DNA of 64,000 bases from an uncultured Nitrospirota bacterium (GCA_937139405.1 CAKZPV010000020.1:1-64000); one strand, 5' to 3'. Positions 1 through 9,187 are shown, counted from the stretch's first letter. Numbers and translations: made by a program. The notes: generated from the letters alone by a model not told the origin.

Positions 1-193
1 ACCCTACGGTAATGCCTAAACCCGTAAATATGTACAAGGCAAAAAACATCGTCCAGGCCAGCCAGGAGAAATCATAAAAATAGGCATACAAGGGAACGGT
101 GATTATCGTTCCTGCTGCTATGAAACCAAAAACGATGGTATTGAGATAGTCTAGTTGACGATTTTGGGTAACTGTTTTGAGTATTTGATCCAC
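1..193 (-). CDS. fatty acid desaturase, N-terminal part (runs off window)
   Basis: Partial gene; the remainder lies before base 1. Reading the minus strand from a GTG at 193 gives 64 codons without a stop. The protein has a membrane segment with VFGFIAAG, then YAYFYDFSWLAWTMF and FTGLGITVG. This matches, nearly residue for residue in the second half, the N-terminus of the complete desaturase encoded at 595-1455 (YAYFYDFTWVDWTMF, ITGLGITVG). The first histidine box would follow just beyond the edge. By family it would insert a double bond in an acyl chain at the membrane using a di-iron centre. No good Shine-Dalgarno precedes the GTG, so the start is tentative; no ATG lies in a better place. 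It is a paralogue placed head-to-tail with the next gene. Confidence 0.85.
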   Translation of the reverse strand, partial: MDQILKTVTQNRQLDYLNTIVFGFIAAGTIITVPLYAYFYDFSWLAWTMFFALYIFTGLGITVG

Positions 194-594
194 GATGAGA
201 GGCCTAGTGATTGAGCTATAAGGTTAAAATATTCGTATACGAACGAATAAACATTATGAAATCACAACATGCAGCAAAACAGAAAGCAGTCAAGAAGGGC
301 ACACTTAGGATACCTCTTGCACGTATTGCTGTAAAGGAAAAAGCCCTTAGCCGCGTTCTATGGTAAGCGGGAGTCGGCCATAGGTTTTCGTTAAACATTA
401 CGCTGTATTTTTCTTGAATTTCAGCCGCAATGTTATTTCCAAAACTCTTGTGAATACAGGTGAATTTATCACACGATTTCTTCTATTCTCAATTATGACC
501 GCACGAGAGCATCAAAAATGCCAGCGGTTGGGAAAAAGAGATACAACGGGATGTGATTTCGAATTGTGAACGAGCTAGAGACGTAGGAAGGCCG
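194..594. other. intergenic region between the two desaturases
   Basis: No convincing gene. A 36-codon plus-strand frame (256-366, basic, starting MKSQHAAKQK) has no ribosome-binding site, and a 60-codon minus-strand frame is unlike any protein I know. Apart from the palindrome at 232-243 I see no repeat or terminator. Confidence 0.5.
232..243. promoter_or_regulatory. perfect 12-bp palindrome upstream of desaturase
   Basis: TTCGTATACGAA is its own reverse complement and is extended by a partial further repeat (ATTCG ahead, CGAAT after). It lies 39 bases upstream of the GTG of the partial desaturase. TetR-type regulators of unsaturated fatty acid genes (FabR, DesT) use palindromes of this size, so an operator is a reasonable guess, but the sequence does not match a known consensus I can quote. 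Confidence 0.35.
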
Positions 595-1455
595 CTAGTT
601 TCGGCTGGAAGCTGGGCGGCGCAGATCGTAAGCCAGTCCAATTTTGTTCAGCGTCCAAATCAACCATTTTGATGGGTCAAAGTCATACCAGCGAGCCCCA
701 TTGCGATAATCGCTTTGGTACATGTGATGATAGTTGTGGTAGCCCTCCCCAAACGTGAGTAGAGAAATCCACCAACTATCTCGGCTGGAATCCGCAGTGC
801 TATGAGGTTGCTTACCCCACATGTGGCAGATGGAATTAATGAAGAATGTGGAGTTTAACACAAAAAAGGTGCGGGCTAGGCCTGCCAAAAGAAAACAACC
901 TATTCCACCAATCCACCCGTTGTAGAGCAATCCGACAAAAAAAGGTAGGAAAAGCCCGATCAAAACAATTGGAAGATAATACCGATTTTGCCAGACGACC
1001 AACGGATCTTGTAGAAGACGTGTTTGATATTTGGGATCTCGGTTTGGGTCTTTCCAAAAAATCCATCCACAATGGCTATGCCAAAACCCAAGTGTTGCAT
1101 TATGGGGGTCTTCTTTTTGATCACAGCGAGCATGATGTCTGAGGTGATCTCCACACCATCGTAATGCAGAATTTTCTAGAGCCATGCCTCCAGCAATTAA
1201 AAATCCCATCTTGACCCAATTGGGGCATTTGAAACTTCTGTGCGTTAGCAAACGATGATAGCCTACTGTAATGCCGAGTCCTGTGATCATGTACAAGGAG
1301 ACAAACATGGTCCAATCAACCCATGTAAAGTCGTAAAAATAGGCATATGTTGGCAACCCAACTAGAGTGGCCAACACGATGAATCCAAAAAGGAACATAG
1401 TGGGGTAGTCTCGTTGAGGTATCCCGGCTTTAGCGGGGTCTAGGGTTCTTGACAT
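595..1455 (-). CDS. acyl-CoA/acyl-lipid delta-9-type fatty acid desaturase
   Basis: A 286-residue integral membrane di-iron desaturase of the stearoyl-CoA desaturase family. The three histidine boxes are visible: HRLLTH (67-72), HLRHH (104-108) and YHNYHH (239-244). Hydrophobic stretches around residues 18-40, 48-66, 83-92 and 160-190 give the usual four-helix topology. In this family oxygen and electrons from a ferredoxin or cytochrome b5-type donor introduce a cis double bond, tuning membrane fluidity. No dedicated electron donor gene lies next to it. The ATG start at 1455 follows the family length. The gene stands alone and downstream of it is a paralogue cut by the window edge. The call is firm; substrate and position of the double bond are inferred from family. 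Confidence 0.95.
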   Translation of the reverse strand: MSRTLDPAKAGIPQRDYPTMFLFGFIVLATLVGLPTYAYFYDFTWVDWTMFVSLYMITGLGITVGYHRLLTHRSFKCPNWVKMGFLIAGGMALENSALRWCGDHLRHHARCDQKEDPHNATLGFWHSHCGWIFWKDPNRDPKYQTRLLQDPLVVWQNRYYLPIVLIGLFLPFFVGLLYNGWIGGIGCFLLAGLARTFFVLNSTFFINSICHMWGKQPHSTADSSRDSWWISLLTFGEGYHNYHHMYQSDYRNGARWYDFDPSKWLIWTLNKIGLAYDLRRPASSRN

Positions 1456-1500
1456 GGCGGCAATGTTCTTATGTATTCCTCACCGAAAGATCCTGATGCC

Positions 1501-1529
1501 ACGATATGATCCGATAGCGTGGGAATCAA
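1501..1529 (-). promoter_or_regulatory. candidate promoter of the desaturase
   Basis: On the minus strand a -35-like TTGATT (1529-1524) and a -10-like TATCGT (1506-1501) are separated by 17 bases, each matching four of six consensus positions. It lies about 50 bases ahead of the ATG at 1455. Confidence 0.3.
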
Positions 1530-1560
1530 TTAATCGAGAAAACATTAAATAATGGTTACT

Positions 1561-1622
1561 CTTTTACAGGAAAGTGGGTTGCTAATACTATACTTTACAG
1601 GTTGGACCTGCTTGTGTAAAAG
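1561..1622. repeat. three copies of a CTTTTACA-like element
   Basis: CTTTTACAGG (1561-1570), CTTTACAGG (1593-1601) and the inverted TGTAAAAG (1615-1622) lie within 62 bases, the last two flanking a small inverted repeat CAGGT/ACCTG. They lie just upstream of the candidate desaturase promoter and downstream of ahcY. They may be regulator-binding sites or chance; I recognise no known box. Confidence 0.35.
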
Positions 1623-1751
1623 AGCAAGATGAGGATACACGCTAGCAGGTTCTATGTAAAGAGGTAGCTAGTCGTAGATAGCAATCCTCCCCTCCATCAG
1701 CTTACCAGAATTATGTGAAAAATCTAGTCGGTTGTTTAGCCAGCGAAGGTG

Positions 1752-1789
1752 GCTTTGATCGCTTTCCTCAAAATGAAAGCGACCAAAGC
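1752..1789 (-). terminator. hairpin downstream of ahcY
   Basis: Two 15-base arms (1752-1766 and 1775-1789) pair around an 8-base loop. The single mismatch becomes a G-U pair in minus-strand RNA, so the RNA from ahcY forms a full 15-pair stem. It starts 11 bases past the ahcY stop codon. A run of T after the stem is missing, so it may be a 3' stabiliser or factor-dependent stop rather than a classic intrinsic terminator. Confidence 0.55.
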
Positions 1790-1799
1790 ATATGGTCAA

Positions 1800-3185
1800 T
1801 TAGTACTTGTAGGTATCTTCTTTGAATGGGCCGTCAGTAGATACGTGAATATAATCAGCTTGGGCTTGAGTCAGCTTCGTCAAAACGCCGCCAAATCCAC
1901 GGACCATATGGGCTGCGACCTCTTCATCCAAAATCTTGGGTAGAACTTGAACCGTTGGGGTTTCTGGTTCAGCGTGGTCAGCAAACTTTCGCTCATATAA
2001 ATAAATTTGCGCGAGGACTTGATTAGAAAATGAGCCATCCATAATCCGTGAAGGATGACCGGTGGCATTTCCGAGATTTACCAGTCTTCCTTCAGACAAT
2101 AAGATCAAATGATCTTTAGCGGCTTTATTCCGATAGACTTTGTGGACTTGAGGTTTGACTTCTTCCCACTCCCAATTTTTCCGCATGTAAGCCGTGTCGA
2201 TTTCATTGTCGAAATGTCCGATATTACACACAACCGCGCCATTTTTTAACGTTTGTAACATGGCTGAATCGCAAACATTCAGGTTCCCAGTTGTCGTCAC
2301 AACTAAGTCTGTGTTGCCAAGAAGGCTGGCATTGATGTCTTCGATTTGCCCAGTATTATTTCCGTTATTGTATGGGGAAACAATTTCAAACCCATCCATG
2401 CAGGCTTGCATAGCACAAATAGGATCGATTTCTGATATTTTGACAATCATGCCTTCTTGTCGAAGTGATTGAGCAGATCCTTTTCCAACATCACCATAGC
2501 CAATGACCAGTGCTTTTTTCCCTGCCATCAAATGATCAGTTCCACGCTTTATGGCGTCATTCAAGCTGTGGCGGCATCCGTATTTATTGTCATTTTTGGA
2601 CTTCGTGATGGAGTCATTCACGTTGATAGCCGGAACTTTTAATGTGCCATTTTTCAACATTTCTTGTAACCGATGCACGCCTGTGGTTGTTTCTTCAGTA
2701 ATGCCGTGAATGTGATTCATCATGGCGGGGAATTTTTCATGGAGCATAAGGGTGAGGTCGCCCCCGTCATCTAGAATCATGTTGGCATCCCAGGGCTTGC
2801 CATCTTTTAAGATGGTTTGTTCTAGACACCATTCATATTCTTCTTCGGTCTCGCCCTTCCATGCAAAAACGGGAATCCCTTTAGCGGCAATTGCCGCCGC
2901 CGCGTGATTCTGTGTTGAAAAGATATTGCAAGAAGACCAGCGTACTTCAGCACCCAGCTCAATGAGGGTCTCAATGAGCACACCAGTTTGGATGGTCATG
3001 TGTATGCAGCCCAAAATTTTGGCGCCTTTCAGCGGTTGGGAGCTACGAAATTTATCTCGGAGAGCCATCAATGCTGGCATTTCCGTTTCGGCGATCTGGA
3101 GTTCTTTTCGGCCCCAGGCGGCAAGGTTGATATCCGCAACTTTATAGTCTTGTGTTGTTGTTTCTAATGTGCTTGCAGTACTCAT
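1800..3185 (-). CDS. ahcY: adenosylhomocysteinase (S-adenosylhomocysteine hydrolase)
   Basis: A 461-residue cytosolic enzyme that splits S-adenosylhomocysteine into adenosine and homocysteine, removing the inhibitory product of methyl transfer. Sequence marks include [12 protein letters not shown] near the N-terminus, [15 protein letters not shown], the NAD-binding [32 protein letters not shown] and the C-terminal KEDTYKY, typical of the family. Length is normal. The ATG at 3185 has a GAGGGGAG ribosome site upstream. It lies 125 bases downstream of metK on the same strand, so the two steps of the methyl cycle are adjacent. The leader contains a hairpin but nothing that matches the SAH riboswitch as I know it. 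Confidence 0.98.
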   Translation of the reverse strand: MSTASTLETTTQDYKVADINLAAWGRKELQIAETEMPALMALRDKFRSSQPLKGAKILGCIHMTIQTGVLIETLIELGAEVRWSSCNIFSTQNHAAAAIAAKGIPVFAWKGETEEEYEWCLEQTILKDGKPWDANMILDDGGDLTLMLHEKFPAMMNHIHGITEETTTGVHRLQEMLKNGTLKVPAINVNDSITKSKNDNKYGCRHSLNDAIKRGTDHLMAGKKALVIGYGDVGKGSAQSLRQEGMIVKISEIDPICAMQACMDGFEIVSPYNNGNNTGQIEDINASLLGNTDLVVTTTGNLNVCDSAMLQTLKNGAVVCNIGHFDNEIDTAYMRKNWEWEEVKPQVHKVYRNKAAKDHLILLSEGRLVNLGNATGHPSRIMDGSFSNQVLAQIYLYERKFADHAEPETPTVQVLPKILDEEVAAHMVRGFGGVLTKLTQAQADYIHVSTDGPFKEDTYKY

Positions 3186-3249
3186 AATGATCGCTCCCCT
3201 CGTTGGTCTGTGGTCTAACTAATTATGCTAATTACGCAATACAAAGATA

Positions 3250-3289
3250 TAGATTGAGGGGAGGAAGTTTACTTTCTTCCCTCAATCTA
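3250..3289. terminator. long hairpin between metK and ahcY
   Basis: Arms TAGATTGAGGG (3250-3260) and CCCTCAATCTA (3279-3289), extended by a purine/pyrimidine inner stem around loop TTTA, form a 17-pair stem on the plus strand with two G-U pairs. In minus-strand RNA the two inner pairs become A-C mismatches. It lies just after the metK stop and ahead of ahcY, so it may end or process the metK transcript. The T tract is weak. Confidence 0.55.
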
Positions 3290-3310
3290 GCTGAAACGTT
3301 TTTGATAAAA

Positions 3311-4462
3311 TTATAACCCAGCTTCCCGTCGTAGCAAGGCAGCTTTGTCGGTTTTTTCCCAGCTAAACCCTGGTTCGTTGCGCCCAAAATGACCATAGGC
3401 GGCTGTTTGTTTATAGATAGGACGGCGCAATTTGAGGTGTTCGATAATGCCCTTTGGTGTTAAGGAAAAATGTTTACGCACTAATTTTTCAATGCGCTCT
3501 ACGTTGGTTTTTTCTGTTCCTTTGGTATCCACCAAAACTGAGACGGGTTCAGCAACGCCAATGGCGTAGGCTAATTGCACTTCACATTTTTCAGCCAACC
3601 GAGCGGCAATGATATTTTTGGCAATGTAGCGGGCCATGTATGAGGCCGACCGATCAACTTTGCTCGGATCTTTTCCAGAAAAGGCCCCTCCACCGTGGCT
3701 ACCCACTCCACCATAGGTGTCAACAATAATTTTGCGGCCCGTGAGTCCTGCATCACCCATTGGTCCTCCCACAACAAATCGTCCTGTTGGATTAATGTGG
3801 AATTTGATATTTTTAGGGTTAAACAGTTTCTTGGGCATGACGGGAATAATAACTTTTTCCATGATATCTTTTTCAATTTTCTTTGATGTCACCACATCAC
3901 TATGTTGTGTCGAAACCACGATGGTATCTATTCTGACGGGCTTGCCATTTTTGTATTCAATGGTGACTTGGGCTTTCCCATCTGGCCGGACCCAATTCAA
4001 AATGTTTTTCTTTCGCACTTCGGCTAAACGTCGAGTGAGTCGGTGGGCCAGGACGATGGTCATTGGCATGAGTTCAGCGGTTTCATTGGAGGCGTAACCA
4101 AACATGAGGCCTTGATCCCCGGCTCCTCCGGTATCTACTCCCATCGCGATATCGCCAGATTGATTATCAATTGAGGTCAAGACAGAACAGGTACGATGAT
4201 CAAATCCCCATGTTGCATCTGAATACCCAACGCCTTTAATGGTGTCTCGAATAATATCAGGAATTTCCACGTAGGCTTTGGTGGAGATTTCTCCAGCAAC
4301 AAATGCAATCCCAGTGGTTATCAACGTTTCACAGGCTACCCGGCAATTCTTATCTTTAGCCATGATCGCATCTAAAATCCCATCAGAAATCTGGTCAGCA
4401 ATTTTATCGGGATGTCCTTCAGTAACCGACTCCGAAGTAAACAGGTAGCTGCTTTGTCTCAT
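3311..4462 (-). CDS. metK: S-adenosylmethionine synthetase
   Basis: A 383-residue cytosolic enzyme that makes S-adenosylmethionine from methionine and ATP. Family signatures are clear: [18 protein letters not shown] at the N-terminus, [13 protein letters not shown] (ATP-binding) and [13 protein letters not shown], followed by [17 protein letters not shown]. Length is typical. The ATG at 4462 follows a purine-rich leader (AGGGGGA). It is the likely first gene of the metK-ahcY pair. The roughly 75-base leader does not match a SAM riboswitch class that I can recognise. Confidence 0.98.
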   Translation of the reverse strand: MRQSSYLFTSESVTEGHPDKIADQISDGILDAIMAKDKNCRVACETLITTGIAFVAGEISTKAYVEIPDIIRDTIKGVGYSDATWGFDHRTCSVLTSIDNQSGDIAMGVDTGGAGDQGLMFGYASNETAELMPMTIVLAHRLTRRLAEVRKKNILNWVRPDGKAQVTIEYKNGKPVRIDTIVVSTQHSDVVTSKKIEKDIMEKVIIPVMPKKLFNPKNIKFHINPTGRFVVGGPMGDAGLTGRKIIVDTYGGVGSHGGGAFSGKDPSKVDRSASYMARYIAKNIIAARLAEKCEVQLAYAIGVAEPVSVLVDTKGTEKTNVERIEKLVRKHFSLTPKGIIEHLKLRRPIYKQTAAYGHFGRNEPGFSWEKTDKAALLRREAGL

Positions 4463-5081
4463 TGAATCCCCCTAGCAATTAGTTGAGCCTCATGCTCCTC
4501 TCGGACCAAGACCCTAAGTGAATAATGCAAAAACCAAAACGCTTATTATACGGTAAAGCGAGGTAATTGTGCAAAATTTTTGCAAAAAACAGGCGTGCAA
4601 GACTGCAAGTTGTGAATAATTAGATTGGGGGTTTTTCGGAAAAAAACAAAAAAACTTGAAAAGAGCGAACTTGATTTAAGGATATAATGGCCAATGCTTT
4701 AATTCAACAGATAGATACTGGCCTTCTTTTCTTTTTCCTACTTTTAAATTGAGGCTTTTGTCTTTTTTGAGTTCGTATTTCTTAATTTATTAAGTTATAA
4801 TACATATTTTTAATTAAATATACTTACTTGTTATGTGATGATCAGTTCCAAGGGCATGGCAACAAAATTCTTCATCAAAACCAGTTGAAAAATAGATGAT
4901 TTTTCCAAAGTGACTTCATGGTGATGACTCCTGCGTTTTGCTTGCATAACCGAAATTCAGGGTGGTAAGATCCGCTGTTAATTTACTGAGAAACTTAGGA
5001 ATATCGGTGAATTTCCTTGCGAAAAATGCGAGAGGGGTATTGGTGCTTTTTTCAGGGGAATCTCGATAAGGAGGCTCGTGA
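4463..5081. other. divergent intergenic region metK / stress operon
   Basis: Minus side holds the metK promoter. Bases 4620-4830 are strongly AT-rich, with a plus-strand TATAAT at 4796-4801 but no good -35 at proper spacing. The stress operon start is fixed by AAGGAGG at 5068-5074. Short frames here look like chance. Confidence 0.5.
4545..4573 (-). promoter_or_regulatory. metK promoter
   Basis: On the minus strand a perfect -10 TATAAT (4550-4545) is preceded, after 17 bases, by TGCACA (4573-4568; four of six). This puts the transcript start about 75 bases before the metK ATG. Confidence 0.5.
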
Positions 5082-7175
5082 ATGTATAAAACGATATATG
5101 TCCCAGTCGATAACTCAGACCATTCTAATATGGCTGTGGAGCTGGGCGTCCAATTTGCCAAGGTTTTTGGTTCAAAAATGGTGGGGAGCCATGTCTATGC
5201 AGCCAAGATGCACGACAAACGGTTTAAGCAAATGGAAGCCGGTCTCCCTGAAGAATATCATGATGAGAAAGAATTGGATCGACAGAGGCAAATCCACGAT
5301 TCTCTTATTACCCGAGGTCTCCAAATCATTACCGATTCTTATTTAGACTATGTCGGCGAGAAATGTGATGAAGCCAATATTCCTCTGGAACGGCGCTCAT
5401 TGGAAGGGCGCAATTGGAAAGCTATTGCAGAAGATATCGCGAAGAATGGCTATGACCTAACTATAATGGGTGCCTTGGGCGTGGGTGCTGTCAAAGACTC
5501 TCTTATTGGAAGTAACACTGAGCGTGTCATACGGAGAGTTCGAAATTCTGACATGTTCATTGTAAAAGATACCAAGCCCATGAATGGAGGGAAAATTGTG
5601 GTTGCCGTGGATGGTAGCCATTATTCTTTTGGTGGATTAAAAACGGCGTTGGCTCTGGGGAAGGCATTGAATAAGCCGGTCGAAGCGATTTCTGCATTTG
5701 ACCCCTACTTTCATTATGCCGCGTTCCATAGCATTTCCGGCGTTCTGAACGAAGAGGCCGGGAAAGTCTTCCGGTTTAAAGAACAAGAAAAACTGCATGA
5801 AGAAGTGATTGATAGTGGATTGGCCAAAATATACCAATCACATTTAGATGTCTCACGCGATGTGGCACAGGACGAAGGGGCTGATATTAAAACCACGCTG
5901 TTGGATGGGAAAGCCTTTGAGAAAGTTATCCAATATGTGCGGAAAGAGCAGCCTTGGCTGCTCATCGTTGGTCGCATAGGTGTGCATAGTGATGAGGATA
6001 TGGATATCGGCAGTAACGCAGAAAATCTCTTGCGTTCCGCTCCTTGTAATGTTTTGGTCTCAAATAGAAAATTTGTACCGCCGATTGATACCCAAGCAGA
6101 ATACACGATTGCCTGGACGGAAGAATCCTTACGACGTATGGAAAAAATTCCAGTCTTTGCGCGAGGTGTAGCAAAAACCGCCATTCATCGCTATGCCATT
6201 GAAAAAGGCCATACGATCATCAGTAATTCTGTGATTGATGAGGCGGTGGGGGATATTCTCCCGGCTGGCGCCATGGACGCCATGAAAACTCTTGGTGGAA
6301 ACTTGGATGCTGCAGGTATTGATCGGAATGCCATGCAAGCGGACAATCAGGTGGCGCAAGATTTAATGGGATCCACAATGAGTGGGATGATGTCTCAGGT
6401 GGTAGAAGAAAAACCAACTACTGCCAATCCATTGAGTGCCGGAAATCAAAATTATCTAGATCGAATGTCTCGAGATTATTATGTGTGTGGGGGATGTGGC
6501 TATATTGGGAAAGGGGCTCATCCGGTCATGTGTCCGGTTTGCAGCCTTGATGGTGCGCAATTTAAACAAGTGGATAAATCTATTTTTGATGCGGCGGCTC
6601 AAGCGGAGGGTGGCCTAGAAACCGACGTTGCCTACGACGATATTCCCATGCAATGGACCAAAGACGCGCGAGAAGCCATTCGTGCGGTTCCCGCAGGATT
6701 TCAGCGTCGGCGAGCAAAAGCAAAAATCGAAAAAACAGCGAGAAAATTAGGAATAACAACTATTTCGTTGGAGTATGCGGCCCCGATGATTCAAGAGGCG
6801 GCGGCCGAGGACTATACTCCAATTTTTGCCAATAAAACTGCTGGGGAGGCCTCCACTATGGGTTCTGATAAGAATGATCAAGCGCCTGAGGCCAATGGAT
6901 CTGATCCGTTTACTTGGGAGCCGGATGCCCTTCAGCGACTTGAACGGGCTCCAGCTGGTTTTATGAGAGACTGCACCAAAGCGTTAATCATCAAACATGC
7001 AGAAAAAGTCGGGACCACGACCATCACCCTTGATGTGGCGAACCAAGGTATTGAGCAAGCGAAGGAAACCATGGAAGAAGCCATGAAAACGGGGAATGTC
7101 AAAGACATTGTTGCCAAGTTGACCGGGACAGGGGCTTCCTCCGAAGCTCAATCCGGAGCTGGCAATAATGGGTAA
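5082..7175 (+). CDS. double universal-stress domain, zinc-ribbon and triple PCP_red-like protein
   Basis: A 697-residue soluble multidomain protein. Two Usp domains (about 1-162 and 169-328) each keep the ATP-binding G-2x-G-9x-G-S pattern: G130/G133/G143-S144 and G297/G300/G310-S311. A rubredoxin-like zinc ribbon follows, with C469, C472, C484 and C487. Three copies of a roughly 48-residue module start with W at 345, 525 and 612 (WTEESLRRMEKIP, WTKDAREAIRAVP, WEPDALQRLERAP). They resemble PCP_red, the small C-terminal domain of the light-independent protochlorophyllide reductase B subunit. A perfect AAGGAGG fixes the ATG. Its last 8 bases overlap the radical SAM gene, whose product ends in a fourth such module, so the two products very probably work together. 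Role unknown; sensing of energy or redox state is a guess. Confidence 0.93.
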   Translation: MYKTIYVPVDNSDHSNMAVELGVQFAKVFGSKMVGSHVYAAKMHDKRFKQMEAGLPEEYHDEKELDRQRQIHDSLITRGLQIITDSYLDYVGEKCDEANIPLERRSLEGRNWKAIAEDIAKNGYDLTIMGALGVGAVKDSLIGSNTERVIRRVRNSDMFIVKDTKPMNGGKIVVAVDGSHYSFGGLKTALALGKALNKPVEAISAFDPYFHYAAFHSISGVLNEEAGKVFRFKEQEKLHEEVIDSGLAKIYQSHLDVSRDVAQDEGADIKTTLLDGKAFEKVIQYVRKEQPWLLIVGRIGVHSDEDMDIGSNAENLLRSAPCNVLVSNRKFVPPIDTQAEYTIAWTEESLRRMEKIPVFARGVAKTAIHRYAIEKGHTIISNSVIDEAVGDILPAGAMDAMKTLGGNLDAAGIDRNAMQADNQVAQDLMGSTMSGMMSQVVEEKPTTANPLSAGNQNYLDRMSRDYYVCGGCGYIGKGAHPVMCPVCSLDGAQFKQVDKSIFDAAAQAEGGLETDVAYDDIPMQWTKDAREAIRAVPAGFQRRRAKAKIEKTARKLGITTISLEYAAPMIQEAAAEDYTPIFANKTAGEASTMGSDKNDQAPEANGSDPFTWEPDALQRLERAPAGFMRDCTKALIIKHAEKVGTTTITLDVANQGIEQAKETMEEAMKTGNVKDIVAKLTGTGASSEAQSGAGNNG

Positions 7176-8556
7176 ATCTCTTCCAGTTCTCAACTCAGTC
7201 TTCAATAGCCTAGCTTCATTAGGTTCGAGTACCGTCTCGAAATTTGAAACCTTGCGACCAGGCACAGGAATTGACGCACCGGGTGATGGTCGAACGGTTG
7301 ATGATTTCAAGCCATATCTTGTCGCCCTTAATCTCACCAGTCGCTGCAATCTTAAATGCGATCATTGTTATTTGGATGCCACAACGAAAATGGGTGGTGG
7401 AGATGATGAACTCACCACAGAAGAATGCTTTCGTTTGATTGATCAAATTGCCGAGGTCAATCAGGGAAGCTTGCTTGTAATTACAGGCGGTGAACCGTTG
7501 GTCCGTCCCGACATTTTGGACATCGCGCGTCATGCTGTAAAACATCAATTTATGGTGGTCTTTGGCACCAATGGTATGTTGATTGACGATGCCATGGCGA
7601 AGCAAATGGTTGAAATCGGTGTGATGGGAGTAGGCATCAGCATTGATTCCCTTGATGCAGCCAAACACAATGCCTTTCGTGGATTGCCGAATGCCTGGGA
7701 AGGTGCATTGGCAGGTATCGAAGCCTGTAAACGCAATGGGCTCCAATTCCAAGTGCATTTCAGTGCACAACCCATGAATTATCAAGAATTGCCCGCCGTC
7801 ATCGACTGGTCCCATGATCTTGGAGCCAAGGTGCTGAATGTGTTTTTCATGGTTTGTACGGGCCGAGGAGAAGAACTCACTGACATTTCTCCCTCTCAAT
7901 ACGAAGAAGTCTTAACTCATCTGATCGAATCCCAGGACAAATACCAGGATATGTTGGTTCGAGCGAGATGTGCGCCGCACTTTAAGCGTCTAGCCTATGA
8001 AAAAGACCCGAATTCCCCTATTACCAAAGCGCAAGGTTATATGGGTGGTGGATGCCTTGCTGGGACCAACTATGCCAGGGTGACACCCAATGGCGACCTC
8101 ACGCCTTGCCCATATATGCCTTTGTCTGCAGGGAATATTAAGGATAATAGCTTCGTTGACTTATGGGAAAAGTCGGAGATTTTTGATTCCTTTCGGTACC
8201 CGCACCTCAAAGGCAAGTGTGGCGATTGTGAATTCAGTGAAATCTGTGGCGGTTGTCGAGCGCGACCTTACGTAGATCATGGTGATTGGATGGATGAAGA
8301 CGAGTGGTGCCTGTATACTCCAAAGGGTGGTGAGAAAATCCAGGTAGCTTTCAATGTGCCGGAATCTTCATCTGTGGAATGGGACCAAGCGTCAGAAGAA
8401 CGGCTGAGTCGCATTCCCTATTTTCTGCGAGCCATGGTAAAAAAAGGTGTAGAGCGCCATGCGACTGAACAGGGCATCCCTGTTGTCACCATTGAATTAA
8501 TGGAAGAACTTCGCAAGCGTCGCTTTGGCAACGAAAAGCCGGTCTTTAAGTTCTAA
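7168..8556 (+). CDS. radical SAM/SPASM protein with C-terminal PCP_red-like module
   Basis: A 462-residue protein. The radical SAM cluster motif is C60-x3-C64-x2-C67 within TSRCNLKCDHCYLDA, and GGEP follows. A SPASM-type Cys-rich region comes later: GGGCLAG, TPCPYMP, CGDCEFSEICGGCRARPY and EWC, giving auxiliary iron-sulfur ligands. The last 50 residues (VEWDQASEERLSRIPYFLRA onward) repeat the PCP_red-like module of the preceding gene. The N-terminal half resembles the haem-pathway enzymes NirJ/AhbC/AhbD, so tetrapyrrole or peptide modification is possible, but substrate cannot be read from sequence. It overlaps the upstream gene by 8 bases, and its stop codon overlaps the next start (TAATG), so the three are co-translated. 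Confidence 0.92.
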   Translation: MGKSLPVLNSVFNSLASLGSSTVSKFETLRPGTGIDAPGDGRTVDDFKPYLVALNLTSRCNLKCDHCYLDATTKMGGGDDELTTEECFRLIDQIAEVNQGSLLVITGGEPLVRPDILDIARHAVKHQFMVVFGTNGMLIDDAMAKQMVEIGVMGVGISIDSLDAAKHNAFRGLPNAWEGALAGIEACKRNGLQFQVHFSAQPMNYQELPAVIDWSHDLGAKVLNVFFMVCTGRGEELTDISPSQYEEVLTHLIESQDKYQDMLVRARCAPHFKRLAYEKDPNSPITKAQGYMGGGCLAGTNYARVTPNGDLTPCPYMPLSAGNIKDNSFVDLWEKSEIFDSFRYPHLKGKCGDCEFSEICGGCRARPYVDHGDWMDEDEWCLYTPKGGEKIQVAFNVPESSSVEWDQASEERLSRIPYFLRAMVKKGVERHATEQGIPVVTIELMEELRKRRFGNEKPVFKF

Positions 8557-9083
8557 TGGAATCCCTTCTTGGGGTTCTCACCGACCTCAATCAACTCATT
8601 CCCATATTAGTGCATTGGCTTCATCTGCTTTCTGCCGTCGTGTGGATTGGTGGCCTCGCCTTTCTGGTCATGGCTGTCACTCCTTGTCTGAAAACTACCG
8701 TTCCAAAAGAATTGATCAAACCCATATCAGAAACATTTTACAGGCAGTACAAACGAGTAGTGGGAATTCTCTTGGTTGTCATTCTCTTTACCGGAGGAGC
8801 TAACTTACATTATGTCAGTGAAGGGATGATCATGGCGACGGGAGAAGGCGTAGCCCATCATGCCAAATATCTTACCGTTTTTTTCATTAAGTTGTTCTTA
8901 GTCTTAGGGATTCTGACGATATTTCTCTATACCATCATTTTTCAAAATGACCCGACTGGCCATGAGGATCAGGAAGAGTTGGATGAAATGGCTGTAGAGC
9001 CTGTACCCTTTCAACGAGTAGCTCTGTGGATGGGCGTGTTTATTATTTTATGTGCTGCTGCCATGAAACATCTTCATACCTAA
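8556..9083 (+). CDS. CopD-like four-helix membrane protein
   Basis: 175 residues with four predicted membrane helices at roughly 14-42, 72-90, 107-133 and 152-168. The first helix reads VHWLHLLSAVVWIGGLAFL, the histidine-bearing signature of CopD and related haem- or copper-associated membrane proteins; a second histidine cluster (HH, about residue 101) precedes helix three and the protein ends KHLHT. An acidic cytosolic loop (HEDQEELDEM) separates helices three and four. The ATG overlaps the stop of the radical SAM gene. It could serve as a membrane anchor or haem/quinone partner of that system. The family call is moderate; the function is inferred. Confidence 0.75.
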   Translation: MESLLGVLTDLNQLIPILVHWLHLLSAVVWIGGLAFLVMAVTPCLKTTVPKELIKPISETFYRQYKRVVGILLVVILFTGGANLHYVSEGMIMATGEGVAHHAKYLTVFFIKLFLVLGILTIFLYTIIFQNDPTGHEDQEELDEMAVEPVPFQRVALWMGVFIILCAAAMKHLHT

Positions 9084-9094
9084 TTGAGATTGTT

Positions 9095-9110
9095 CTCGTA
9101 TAGATACGAG
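9095..9110. repeat. 7-bp inverted repeat after the stress operon
   Basis: CTCGTAT and ATACGAG flank a two-base centre, 12 bases after the stop of the CopD-like gene. The tiny centre suits a protein-binding palindrome better than an RNA hairpin, and no T run follows. Confidence 0.35.
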
Positions 9111-9187
9111 TTGTCATATCCTTCCCTCTGTTTTTCATCAAGTCTGATTCATTTCTCAAAAAAATGCACTTCAGAAAGGAATCGCCA

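Larger units (their letters stand above)
1456..1799. other. intergenic region between ahcY and desaturase
   Basis: Contains the ahcY 3' hairpin, the CTTTTACA-like repeats and the candidate desaturase promoter described separately. No gene is seen. Confidence 0.5.

Noticed and set aside
256-366. 36-codon plus-strand frame (MKSQHAAKQK...)
   Set aside because: No ribosome-binding site, very short, and no family. Could be real but unsupported.
3186-3310. SAH riboswitch ahead of ahcY
   Set aside because: Only one long hairpin, more like a terminator, and no SAH-riboswitch core seen.
4463-4540. SAM riboswitch in the metK leader
   Set aside because: The leader has a small GAGC/GCTC hairpin but none of the core sequences of SAM-I, SAM-II or SAM-IV that I know. 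A covariance search (Infernal against Rfam) would decide.
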